Positions 1 through 6,265 of a DNA stretch of 11,052 bases are shown here, in pieces. The stretch comes from an uncultured Rhodospirillaceae bacterium (GTDB taxonomy: Bacteria > Pseudomonadota > Alphaproteobacteria > RF32 > CAG-239). Under the pieces are notes generated by a model that made no database searches, was not told the DNA's origin, and saw nothing but the letters and a program-made list of their open reading frames with translations. How positions within the stretch are numbered: position 1 is the first letter of the stretch; the number at the start of each line of letters is the position of its first letter. Made by a program: the position numbers and the translations under genes. The stretch is taken from positions 1 through 11,052 of the forward strand of contig OMQE01000016.1 of NCBI GenBank assembly GCA_900313155.1, given 5' to 3'.

Positions 1-929
1 AACGCGCGCTTGAAATTGCTGCGGCGGGCGGACATAATTTGTTGATGGTCGGTACTCCCGGCGCCGGTAAATCTATGCTGGCGGCGCGGATGGTAACCAT
101 TTTACCGCCGCTGACCACCGAAGAAGCCCTTGAAACATGTATGATTCATTCTGTTGCCGGCGAACTGAAAGACGGTGAAATCAGTTTTGATCGTCCGTAT
201 CGCGACCCGCATCATAACGCTTCAACACCGGCGCTTATCGGTGGTGGTCGCAAGGGAATTCCGGGTGAAATTTCGCTTGCTCATAACGGTGTTTTGTTTC
301 TTGATGAGCTGCCGGAATTTAATCGTGCCACGCTAGAGGCCTTACGCCAACCGCTTGAAACCGGCTATGTTTCTATTTCACGCGTTAATTGTCACACCCA
401 ATATCCGGCAAATTTTCAGCTGATTGCAGCGATGAACCCTTGTCGATGCGGCTATTTGGGTATTGACGGACAAGAATGTACACGCGCGCCGAAATGCGCC
501 GAAGAATATCAGGCTCGTATTTCCGGCCCGCTAATGGACAGGTTTGATATGCACATTCAGGTTCCGCCGGTCAGTCCGTGGGACATGTCGGAAATTAAAA
601 CCGGAGAAAGTTCGGCACAAATCCGCCGGCGTGTTGTGGCGGCGCGCCAAATTCAGCGTGAACGTTTCATTAAATTAGGATATCCTGATTTATATACCAA
701 TTCTCAATTGCGAGGTGATGCTTTGGATAAGGTTACCGCGCTTGACGAGGAATCAAAAAAATTATTAGTTGCTTTTGCCGATAAAATGAAACTTTCGGCT
801 AGAGCTTATCATCGCACTTTAAAGCTCGCAAGAACAATTGCGGACTTGCAAAATGAAAAAAATGTGTCTAAAATGCACATAGCGGAGGCGTTGTCATACA
901 GATATGTTATGCCGTCCAAACAGGTTTAG
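1..929 (+). CDS. comM: ComM/YifB-family Mg-chelatase-like AAA+ ATPase, 5'-truncated by window edge
   Basis: This is the C-terminal ~308 residues of a protein whose family is usually ~500 aa; the reading frame is open from base 3, so the start and the N-terminal Lon-protease-like domain lie outside the window. Visible are a Walker A motif GTPGAGKS (51-74), the family signature RDPHHNAS, a Walker B GVLFLDE with its Asp codon at 303, then MNPCRCGY plus two further Cys in the zinc-like segment typical of YifB proteins, an SGPLMDRFD sensor segment, and the C-terminal Mg_chelatase_C helical region. In Vibrio cholerae ComM is a hexameric helicase that promotes branch migration during natural transformation; family members also occur in species not known to be transformable. 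Its TAG stop overlaps the AGGAGA ribosome binding site of the next gene, so the two may be translated from one transcript. The family call is secure; a competence role here is inference. Confidence 0.93.
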   Translation, partial: RALEIAAAGGHNLLMVGTPGAGKSMLAARMVTILPPLTTEEALETCMIHSVAGELKDGEISFDRPYRDPHHNASTPALIGGGRKGIPGEISLAHNGVLFLDELPEFNRATLEALRQPLETGYVSISRVNCHTQYPANFQLIAAMNPCRCGYLGIDGQECTRAPKCAEEYQARISGPLMDRFDMHIQVPPVSPWDMSEIKTGESSAQIRRRVVAARQIQRERFIKLGYPDLYTNSQLRGDALDKVTALDEESKKLLVAFADKMKLSARAYHRTLKLARTIADLQNEKNVSKMHIAEALSYRYVMPSKQV

Positions 930-939
930 GAGAAATTAT

Positions 940-3057
940 ATGAATACACAAAAACACATATTATACGTATTAGCTGCTTTGTTGGGCAGTAGCGCTGTTG
1001 CCGGTTTGGCAGGTGCTGAGGGATATTATGCACCAAACGGTGCTTATCGTGATGGTACGAGCTATACCCAAAAGTTAGCTGGCCCGCGCGCTTCTGCGCC
1101 GGCAAATGTTCCGCAAATTCAAACGTTGCCGGCCGGTGTTGTGGCTTATGAAACGGTTCCGTATCAGCCTCAATATGGCATGGCGCCAATGGCAATGCCT
1201 GAGCAAACAGCGCAACAAGCACCTGAACCAAAGGAAGACCGCGACGGTAGTTTGTTTGGTGGCAGACCATGTGTCAATTGCTCAAAAGACGGTAGCTTGT
1301 TTGGCGGTGATCCTTGTGTTAAATGTACGAAAGACGGCAGTTTGTTCCCCGGACCTTGCAAAAAGTGCCAAGAACGCCGTGTAGAATATATCCAAACACC
1401 GCTTATCAAAAATTATGTTGCTTATCAGCCGGCAATTTATGCTGCTATGCAACATGATTGTTGTGCATTAGCACCTTTGGCTCTGGACCATGTTGATTTC
1501 CGCATTAAAAATAATGGCATAGACGGTCCATACAGCAGCCGTTTGGGCAATTATCGTTTCCGTATTTTCGGTTGCCGCCGCTTCAATAAAGAAGCTAACC
1601 TAAATAGTGGCCGCATTATGGAAAAGAACATTAAATTTGCTTCGGTCTTTGAAGAAGTTACCGGAGATTGCTATAAAGTTTTACCAATGCCGAAAGATTT
1701 ATGCTTGCAAACCGTTCCGACCGAATTACCGGAATATGTGTTAACGGCAGAAATTACCGACTATTTTATGAATGTTTGTGATGAATATGATTGGGATGCA
1801 GCCTCAAAACGCGACCAACGCAACGGCACTTCAGAAATTACCGTTGTATGGCGTTTGATGGATTTAACCAAAACTCATGTCTATTGGAAGGGTGAAAGTA
1901 CCGGTTATGGCGAACTTTACCAAGGTGAGGTTAACGGCGAAGTCAAACTGATTGAACGTGCTTTTGCCGATGCCGTAAGCAACTTGCGTGCATTACCTGG
2001 TTTTGAAGACCAACTGGCGATGCGTGTTGATCCGATCTCTTTGGCTGCTCAACGCTATGCTCTGATTGAAGAAGAACGCGCTATCAACCCGATGAAATGC
2101 GGCTATTTAAAACAATATGAGTGTGTTAAAAACTGTGAAATCAGCCGCCCTGGTGTTAATATTTCTCAATGTCAACCAACATGCGGTTGTCAAACACCTG
2201 TCCCTGCACCGGTTATTGAAACAGGCGCCGTTGTAGATGTTTGCATTGATGAAAATGGTAATGTTCGAGAAGACGGTCAATGCCAAGTTGTTGATGATAC
2301 GTGGATTGATACCGGTGATGTTACAGCTTTGGAAAATTTGTGTGTTGTAACGGCTAACCCATGCCAAAACTTAACGCCGGAAACGGTTTATCGTATGCGT
2401 TCATCGGTTGTTCAAATAGACAGCCCGAATGGTCGTAAAGGCGCCGGACTTCTGATTTCAGATCGTTTTGTATTAACTTCAGGTGACTTGATTGATCCAA
2501 ACAGCAACACGTATCAAGTCAAAACCGTTCAAAACGTGATATTGGGTGCTCGCGCTGTTCGTGTTAATCCGAGCAAGAACACCGCTTTACTGATGCTTGA
2601 CCAACCGACGAATTATACACCGTTGGCTTTAGATTTGAACTTGCCAGAAGTCGGTCGCAACGGTTACTTGACCTTAGGCTTGTTGGATGTTAAAGACTTC
2701 AAAGACGGCGAAAACTATTTAGAAAACAGTGCGCGCATTGAAGGCTATCGCTATACTGAAGAAAAGGGTGCCGAAATTATGGCTAACACATTTGTTCAGA
2801 ATGTGACGGTTGGCGGTGCTTTGTTCTACAAAAACTGCACTGTCAGCGGTATGGCACATTCAGGCATTCGCACTAACGATGGTTTAGATTCGTTTATTCC
2901 GACAGAAACGGCTTTGCGTAGCTTGGGTATTTGTATCTGCGGACAAGAATACGTAGAAGAAAGCCCATGGCAACAAACCGTCTATAAACCGGTCACAGAG
3001 CAAATTAAGGTTATTCAGAAAGCGCCTGAAGAAATGCCTGTGAAAGAACGTAAATAA
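940..3057 (+). CDS. Secreted cysteine-rich protein with DGSLF-CxxC repeats and a degenerate trypsin-like domain (705 aa)
   Basis: I do not recognise a named family. The start at 940 is chosen because AGGAGA (928-933) lies 6 nt upstream and a signal peptide begins there; an in-frame ATG at 904 lies inside the previous gene. Residues 1-26 form a Sec signal peptide, with probable cleavage after AGA. Residues 102-143 carry three tandem 15-residue units DGSLF..PCxxC. Residues ~180-360 form an alpha/beta-looking region with a WRL.D.T..V.W stretch, vaguely like CsgG/TolB/LpoB-type periplasmic domains (weak). Residues ~387-475 are a cysteine-rich linker. Residues ~485-665 resemble a chymotrypsin-fold protease (GAGLLIS..FVLTS, NTALLML, VGGALF), but the His, Asp and Ser positions read D516, N547 and V624. 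There are 25 cysteines in all, suggesting disulfides in the periplasm or outside the cell. It is probably co-transcribed with the upstream ATPase gene and is closed by a terminator. A scaffold or binding role is only a guess. Confidence 0.85.
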   Translation: MNTQKHILYVLAALLGSSAVAGLAGAEGYYAPNGAYRDGTSYTQKLAGPRASAPANVPQIQTLPAGVVAYETVPYQPQYGMAPMAMPEQTAQQAPEPKEDRDGSLFGGRPCVNCSKDGSLFGGDPCVKCTKDGSLFPGPCKKCQERRVEYIQTPLIKNYVAYQPAIYAAMQHDCCALAPLALDHVDFRIKNNGIDGPYSSRLGNYRFRIFGCRRFNKEANLNSGRIMEKNIKFASVFEEVTGDCYKVLPMPKDLCLQTVPTELPEYVLTAEITDYFMNVCDEYDWDAASKRDQRNGTSEITVVWRLMDLTKTHVYWKGESTGYGELYQGEVNGEVKLIERAFADAVSNLRALPGFEDQLAMRVDPISLAAQRYALIEEERAINPMKCGYLKQYECVKNCEISRPGVNISQCQPTCGCQTPVPAPVIETGAVVDVCIDENGNVREDGQCQVVDDTWIDTGDVTALENLCVVTANPCQNLTPETVYRMRSSVVQIDSPNGRKGAGLLISDRFVLTSGDLIDPNSNTYQVKTVQNVILGARAVRVNPSKNTALLMLDQPTNYTPLALDLNLPEVGRNGYLTLGLLDVKDFKDGENYLENSARIEGYRYTEEKGAEIMANTFVQNVTVGGALFYKNCTVSGMAHSGIRTNDGLDSFIPTETALRSLGICICGQEYVEESPWQQTVYKPVTEQIKVIQKAPEEMPVKERK
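1243..1368 (+). repeat. Three tandem in-frame 45-bp units encoding DGSLF-x-PCxxC
   Basis: Within the secreted protein, codons 102-114, 117-129 and 132-143 read DGSLFGGRPCVNC, DGSLFGGDPCVKC and DGSLFPGPCKKC, with a 15-residue period (the last is one residue shorter). The DNA of the units has diverged at synonymous sites, so the repeat is old and kept at protein level. Each unit brings one CxxC pair, compatible with metal binding or redox/disulfide chemistry; which of these applies cannot be told from sequence. Confidence 0.9.
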
Positions 3058-3067
3058 CGCAACTGAC

Positions 3068-3093
3068 GGCCCCCGTTCAAGGGGGCCTTTGTT
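3068..3093 (+). terminator. Rho-independent terminator after the secreted protein gene
   Basis: A perfect 7-bp all-GC stem GGCCCCC (3068-3074) / GGGGGCC (3081-3087) has a 6-nt loop GTTCAA and is followed by TTTGTT. It starts 10 bases after the stop codon of the 705-aa gene and separates it from the pilin-like genes. The U-tract is short, so some readthrough into the pilin pair is possible. Confidence 0.85.
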
Positions 3094-3113
3094 CCAGATG
3101 AAAGGGATATTTT

Positions 3114-3671
3114 ATGTATAAACAACAGCAATTCGGTCGTTCCATGATAGAAATGCTCGGTGTGTTGGCTATTATTGGGGTTTTGTCGGTAGGTGGTTTT
3201 GGAATTGTGGCAAAGGCGCTGAACAACCAACGTTACACGCAAATTATGTCAAATACAGCCGAATTAGCGGCTTCTGCCAAAAAAATGTCATGCCAATTTT
3301 TAGATGACGGCGGCTATTCCGATTATGGTTTATTTTTATATAAATCAAACAAATATCCAAATAATTTGACATACATCACATCAGGTAACAATGCCGGCTC
3401 GTATAGAGGTGTTTTAGATGTTACTTATAAGGTTGAGACAGGAAGTAACGGCGCCAGTTCATTCAAGATAACCTTAAAAGGCGTTCCAACGGATTTATGT
3501 ATGCGTATGGCAAGCGATAACTGGGGAACCGTTCGTTCAACCGGTTTTAAGGAACTGACTGTTGGTGATAAGACTGCACACCATCTTGATATGTCTGAAG
3601 CTTCTTCGGCTTGTATAATCGGTGACAATACGATTACCTTATCATACATCGGCTGTCGTCAGGGAATGTAG
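3114..3671 (+). CDS. Type IV pilin-like prepilin, copy 1 (185 aa)
   Basis: The N-terminus MYKQQQFG|RSMIEML followed by a ~20-residue hydrophobic helix matches the type III (prepilin) signal: Gly8 at -1, Glu13 at +5, and a short charged leader. A prepilin peptidase would cut after Gly8 and the helix would serve for membrane anchoring and filament packing. The +1 residue is Arg9, not the usual Phe or Met. The globular part (residues ~40-185) has four cysteines (C60, C129, C167, C181); the pair in LCMRM and SACII matches cysteines in the next gene and could form the C-terminal disulfide loop of pilins. The ribosome binding site AAGGGA lies 6 nt before the ATG. No clear promoter is visible between the terminator and this gene. 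It could be a major or minor pilin or a type II secretion pseudopilin; no assembly ATPase, peptidase or platform gene is in the window. Confidence 0.85.
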   Translation: MYKQQQFGRSMIEMLGVLAIIGVLSVGGFGIVAKALNNQRYTQIMSNTAELAASAKKMSCQFLDDGGYSDYGLFLYKSNKYPNNLTYITSGNNAGSYRGVLDVTYKVETGSNGASSFKITLKGVPTDLCMRMASDNWGTVRSTGFKELTVGDKTAHHLDMSEASSACIIGDNTITLSYIGCRQGM

Positions 3672-3690
3672 AAGAAAGGGAGAATATAAA

Positions 3691-4272
3691 ATGAATCAAA
3701 AATATATGCAAAATGGTCGTTCTATGATAGAAATGCTTGGCGTTTTAGCCATTATAGGTATTTTGACCGTCGGAGGTTTTAATTTGGTGATGAAGGCTCA
3801 AACTCATCAGCGCCTGAACGAAGTTACCGATAATTTAACCACCTTGGCGCGTAAGGTTCGTGTTGTTGCGCGAGATTATACCGGCAATGCCGGCAGTTTG
3901 AACAGCTATGTCAACAACGGACGTGCTTTTCCCGATAGCTTGGAATATGATGCTTCAAAAGGCTTTACTGATCGCAATGATATTGCGTATGATGTTTACT
4001 ATGCCGGAGAGGGCGGACCGGTTTTATTTGTAATCGGTGTTTCCGGTCTGACAACAGAAATGTGTATGAATATGGTTAATGCGCACTATGGCAACCGTTC
4101 GACCAGTGGTTTTGTCGGTATGTCTATCGGTAGTAGCAATTCCGCTTCTGCCGCATCTGACATCAAAACAGGTACAGGAAGCAATGTTGCTGTTCCACCG
4201 GCAACCATAACTCTGGATAAAGCGGCAACACTATGCACCGACGGTGTATCTATGCACTTTGCATTCAGATAA
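3691..4272 (+). CDS. Type IV pilin-like prepilin, copy 2 (193 aa)
   Basis: This is a paralogue of the preceding gene, 19 bases downstream and almost certainly in the same operon. The start at 3691 is supported by AAGGGAGA (3676-3683) 7 nt upstream; an in-frame ATG at 3622 lies inside copy 1. Leader MNQKYMQNG|RSMIEML has Gly9 at -1, Arg10 at +1 and Glu14 at +5, followed by the hydrophobic segment LGVLAIIGILTVGGF. The two copies are nearly identical over the first ~22 mature residues and then diverge strongly, sharing mainly a G(V/L)xT(D/E)xCM motif, a following STGF/STSGF motif and a late cysteine (C125 and C182 here). That pattern fits a conserved assembly helix with a variable surface domain. 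A Ser/Ala/Gly-rich loop at residues ~143-168 is absent from copy 1. Pilus, pseudopilus and surface-adhesion roles are all possible. Confidence 0.85.
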   Translation: MNQKYMQNGRSMIEMLGVLAIIGILTVGGFNLVMKAQTHQRLNEVTDNLTTLARKVRVVARDYTGNAGSLNSYVNNGRAFPDSLEYDASKGFTDRNDIAYDVYYAGEGGPVLFVIGVSGLTTEMCMNMVNAHYGNRSTSGFVGMSIGSSNSASAASDIKTGTGSNVAVPPATITLDKAATLCTDGVSMHFAFR

Positions 4273-4319
4273 TTTACGATACAAATTTCCACATCGAAGG
4301 GATAAAATTTAACAAGCTG

Positions 4320-4347
4320 TTGCAAAAACAAAACTTTTTGTTATGAT
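4320..4347 (+). promoter_or_regulatory. Sigma70-like promoter for the dCMP deaminase gene
   Basis: TTGCAA (4320-4325), a 16-bp spacer and TATGAT (4342-4347) resemble -35 and -10 boxes, with transcription expected to start near 4354. The ribosome binding site GGGAAGG (4369-4375) follows, 5 nt before the ATG. The call rests on consensus matching only. Confidence 0.55.
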
Positions 4348-4368
4348 AAATTTCGTTAAATAACAAAA
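4336..4368. promoter_or_regulatory. Inverted repeat flanking the -10 box, candidate operator
   Basis: TTTTGTTAT (4336-4344) and ATAACAAAA (4360-4368) are perfect 9-bp inverted arms 15 bases apart. A third related arm, AACAAAA (4327-4333), also complements the first arm. They overlap the -10 box and the base before the Shine-Dalgarno. Because the left arm lies upstream of the predicted start of transcription, a protein-binding dyad is likelier than an RNA hairpin. A/T-rich dyads do arise by chance in such intergenic DNA. Confidence 0.4.
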
Positions 4369-4380
4369 GGGAAGGTTGTT

Positions 4381-4842
4381 ATGTTTTCAGAAAAGTGGAA
4401 TTATCGTTTTATGGAATTAGCGGAATTGGTTGCCACTTGGTCAAAAGATCCGTCAACTAAGACCGGTGCTGTTGTTGTGGGACCGGATAAGGAAATTCGC
4501 GCAACGGGTTATAACGGTCTGGTGCGCGGTGTAAATGATAATGTGTCAGAGCGTATGGAACGCCCGACGAAATACGACTTTTTTGAACATGCCGAACGTA
4601 ATGCTATTTTCAACGCTTGTCTAACCGGTACGCAATTGAAGGGGTGCACTATTTTCTGCACGTTAACGCCTTGCACCGATTGCGCTCGTGCCATTATTCA
4701 AGCCGGCATCAAAGAAGTTGTAACCTACGAATATGAGCTGAGCGATAATGACCCGAAAAACACTTGGCGCGACAAGCTGAACTATTCGGCAGAAATGTTT
4801 GCCGAAGCCGGTGTGAACTATATTGCACTACCGAAAAAATAG
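4381..4842 (+). CDS. Deoxycytidylate (dCMP) deaminase family protein (153 aa)
   Basis: The protein has the cytidine/deoxycytidylate deaminase zinc site: H70-A-E72 supplies the ligand His and the proton-shuttling Glu, and PCTDC supplies C98 and C101. The N-terminal SKDPSTKTGA and GYNG segments and the AIIQAGIKEV helix are characteristic of the dCMP deaminase subgroup (ComEB/T4 Cd-like) rather than riboflavin or tRNA deaminases. The expected reaction is dCMP + H2O to dUMP + NH3 in the cytosol, feeding thymidylate synthase. Length (~150 aa) is normal for the family. It appears monocistronic, with its own promoter-like sequence upstream and a 117-base gap to the response regulator. CMP or another nucleotide as substrate cannot be excluded, so no symbol is given. 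Confidence 0.85.
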   Translation: MFSEKWNYRFMELAELVATWSKDPSTKTGAVVVGPDKEIRATGYNGLVRGVNDNVSERMERPTKYDFFEHAERNAIFNACLTGTQLKGCTIFCTLTPCTDCARAIIQAGIKEVVTYEYELSDNDPKNTWRDKLNYSAEMFAEAGVNYIALPKK

Positions 4843-4910
4843 AACTTTATTGATAACATTTGCACTAAAATAAATACGTTTTTGGGACTTTAAATTCAAT
4901 CAACAAAGTA

Positions 4911-4941
4911 TATATAACTGGCAATTGCCGGTTGGTATATA
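4911..4941. promoter_or_regulatory. Interrupted palindrome upstream of the response regulator
   Basis: AACTGGCAATTGCCGGTT (4916-4933) is an 18-bp palindrome with one mismatched pair, flanked on the left by TATATA (4911-4916, sharing one base) and on the right by TATATA (4936-4941). The TATATAA at 4911-4917 could itself be a -10 box; no good -35 was found at normal spacing. The element ends just before the ribosome binding site AGGAGA (4947-4952). It could be an operator, or an RNA stem-loop in the leader. Confidence 0.45.
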
Positions 4942-4959
4942 GTTTTAGGAGATTTAGGA

Positions 4960-5586
4960 ATGAAAATTCTCATTGCGGACGATCATGCACTATTCAGGGA
5001 CGGTTTGGCACTTCGCTTGGAGCAAATAGCGCCCGAAGCGGTGATTTTACAGGCCTCAAACTACGCACAAATATTCAAATTTATCAAGTCGGACAGCGAT
5101 ATTTCCATTATTATATTAGATATTGAAATGCAAGATATGCCATGGATGGAAGCCTTGCAGGAAATGCATAAGCTTTTGCCTAAAACGGCCATAGTGGTTG
5201 TTTCAGCATCGGAAGACGGCAGAACGATTCGCTCGGTGATGTCCACCGGCGTGAAGGGCTATATTCCCAAGCGTTCCGATATCAAAGTTTTTGATAATGC
5301 CCTGAAACTGATTTTAGATGGCGGCACCTATGTTCCTCCGGTTTTGATTAACAATCCGCCCATCAACAATTTAAGCACCAAAAGTACCGGCCTGAAAACA
5401 TTGACTAATCGCCAATCTCAGGTATTGGATTTAATTGCTCAAGGCAAATCAAACAAGCAAATTGCTTACGATATGGGGGTTTCGGAATCTACTGTTAAAT
5501 TACATATTAACGCGCTTTTGCGTTCGCTTCATGTCAGCAACCGCACGCAAGCAGTGGTAACGGCGCAAAAATTGGGTATTATTTAG
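4960..5586 (+). CDS. NarL/FixJ-family (LuxR-type) DNA-binding response regulator (208 aa)
   Basis: An N-terminal receiver domain (residues ~1-120) has the acidic pair D7/D8, phospho-acceptor D54 in IIILDIEM, the conserved Ser/Thr at S82 and Lys at K104 (GYIPK). A linker rich in Asn and Pro (~125-145) leads to a LuxR/GerE helix-turn-helix (~146-208) with LTNRQSQVLDLIAQGKSN, the recognition helix SESTVKLHI and the closing helix RTQAVV. All residues needed for phosphorylation and DNA binding are present, and the length is standard. The ATG at 4960 is preceded by AGGAGA with a 7-nt spacing. No histidine kinase gene lies beside it, so it is an orphan within this window. The palindrome directly upstream could be its own binding site, and the outer-membrane protein gene 82 bases downstream is a plausible target; both points are inference. 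Confidence 0.93.
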   Translation: MKILIADDHALFRDGLALRLEQIAPEAVILQASNYAQIFKFIKSDSDISIIILDIEMQDMPWMEALQEMHKLLPKTAIVVVSASEDGRTIRSVMSTGVKGYIPKRSDIKVFDNALKLILDGGTYVPPVLINNPPINNLSTKSTGLKTLTNRQSQVLDLIAQGKSNKQIAYDMGVSESTVKLHINALLRSLHVSNRTQAVVTAQKLGII

Positions 5587-5595
5587 TCAAACTTT

Positions 5596-5655
5596 TCAAG
5601 CAGATTTAACGAAAAATTAGATATTTTTATATATCTTAAAGTCAAATCTGTTTGA
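5596..5655 (+). promoter_or_regulatory. Long inverted repeat in the leader of the outer-membrane protein gene
   Basis: TCAAGCAGATTT (5596-5607) pairs with AAATCTGTTTGA (5644-5655), 12 bp with one G-U. Inside the loop, GATAT (5620-5624) and ATATC (5631-5635) can form a second small stem. The right arm overlaps the first two bases of the Shine-Dalgarno GAGGAG (5654-5659). A weak promoter candidate (TTAACG 5606-5611, TATATA 5628-5633) lies within it. If transcription starts upstream, the stem could mask the ribosome binding site; if it starts at the internal candidate, the arms could only act as a DNA dyad. Confidence 0.4.
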
Positions 5656-5668
5656 GGAGTAAAACAAA

Positions 5669-6205
5669 ATGAAAAAATATTTCTTGTGCGCTCTGGGCGC
5701 TTTGGTTGTTTCTGCCGGTTCGGCAAAGGCCGGTGAATATATGCCTTATGTTGGTTTTGACTATGTTAATATGACACCGAATATCGGCGATAATTATCCG
5801 GATAATTACGATGTCGGTAACATCAACGCTGGTGTTAAACTGCCGGAATTAGGTTCGCTGGAGTTGTTTGCCGAACGTTCTATGCGTGAAAAGAAAAGCG
5901 GTAGCGCCGGTATATCTCGCGGTCGGTTATATGGTTATGGTGCCGATGTTTTGATTAACGGATGGAATTTTAGCGAAGGTGCTATTTTAGGTTCGGTCGG
6001 CTATGGTCGTATTTCTACCAAATTAAAGCAGAACGGTCACACTGAAAGAGATACGGCAAATGCTTTGCGTTTGGGTATGGGCGGTGAGCTGAACCCTACG
6101 CCGGAATGGGGCTTGCGTGCCATGTTCCGTTATTCTCTTGCTAAAGGTGGTGATTTTGCCAATGCTAAAGAGTTTAGTTTGGGTGCCAGATACTATTTCT
6201 ATTAA
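5669..6205 (+). CDS. Small outer-membrane beta-barrel protein (178 aa)
   Basis: The protein starts with a clear Sec signal peptide MKKYFLCALGALVVSAGSAKA, cleaved probably after residue 21. The mature part alternates polar and hydrophobic/aromatic residues with Gly-rich turns (YVGFDYVNM, GRLYGYGADV, GSVGYGRIST, LRLGMGGEL, GLRAMFRYSL) and ends in FSLGARYYFY. A C-terminal aromatic strand is the signal read by the BAM machinery. Size and pattern fit an eight-stranded barrel of the OmpA/opacity-like superfamily; I see no periplasmic peptidoglycan-binding domain, and the function is unknown. GAGGAG precedes the ATG by 9 nt. It lies downstream of the response regulator with 82 bases between and is closed by a terminator. 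Attachment, membrane stability and small-solute passage are all possible. Confidence 0.82.
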   Translation: MKKYFLCALGALVVSAGSAKAGEYMPYVGFDYVNMTPNIGDNYPDNYDVGNINAGVKLPELGSLELFAERSMREKKSGSAGISRGRLYGYGADVLINGWNFSEGAILGSVGYGRISTKLKQNGHTERDTANALRLGMGGELNPTPEWGLRAMFRYSLAKGGDFANAKEFSLGARYYFY

Positions 6206-6227
6206 AACATAAAACACATAAACAAGG

Positions 6228-6265
6228 AAAAACGCTTTGCCGGCAAAAGGACAGGGCGTTTTTTT
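6228..6265. terminator. Bidirectional intrinsic terminator between the outer-membrane protein gene and ftsK
   Basis: AAAAACGC (6228-6235) pairs with GCGTTTTT (6256-6263), and the loop contains a perfect palindrome TTTGCCGGCAAA (6236-6247). The plus-strand transcript ends in a run of seven U (6259-6265). Read on the minus strand the stem is followed by UUUUU, so the same hairpin can end the convergent ftsK transcript, 88 bases past its stop codon. The remaining ~90 bases up to 6352 hold only a 10-bp palindrome GCAAATTTGC (6325-6334) and no gene. Confidence 0.75.

Noticed and set aside
904..939. Earlier in-frame start for the 705-aa secreted protein
   Set aside because: It lies within the ComM coding region, would put a basic stretch before the signal peptide, and has no good ribosome binding site; the ATG at 940 has AGGAGA in place.
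926..1409. Minus-strand and +2-frame open frames across the cysteine repeats
   Set aside because: They arise from the repetitive codon pattern of the 705-aa gene and have no independent start signals or family features.
3622..3690. Earlier in-frame start for the second pilin
   Set aside because: It overlaps the end of the first pilin gene and would displace the short leader required before the Gly/Glu prepilin signal.
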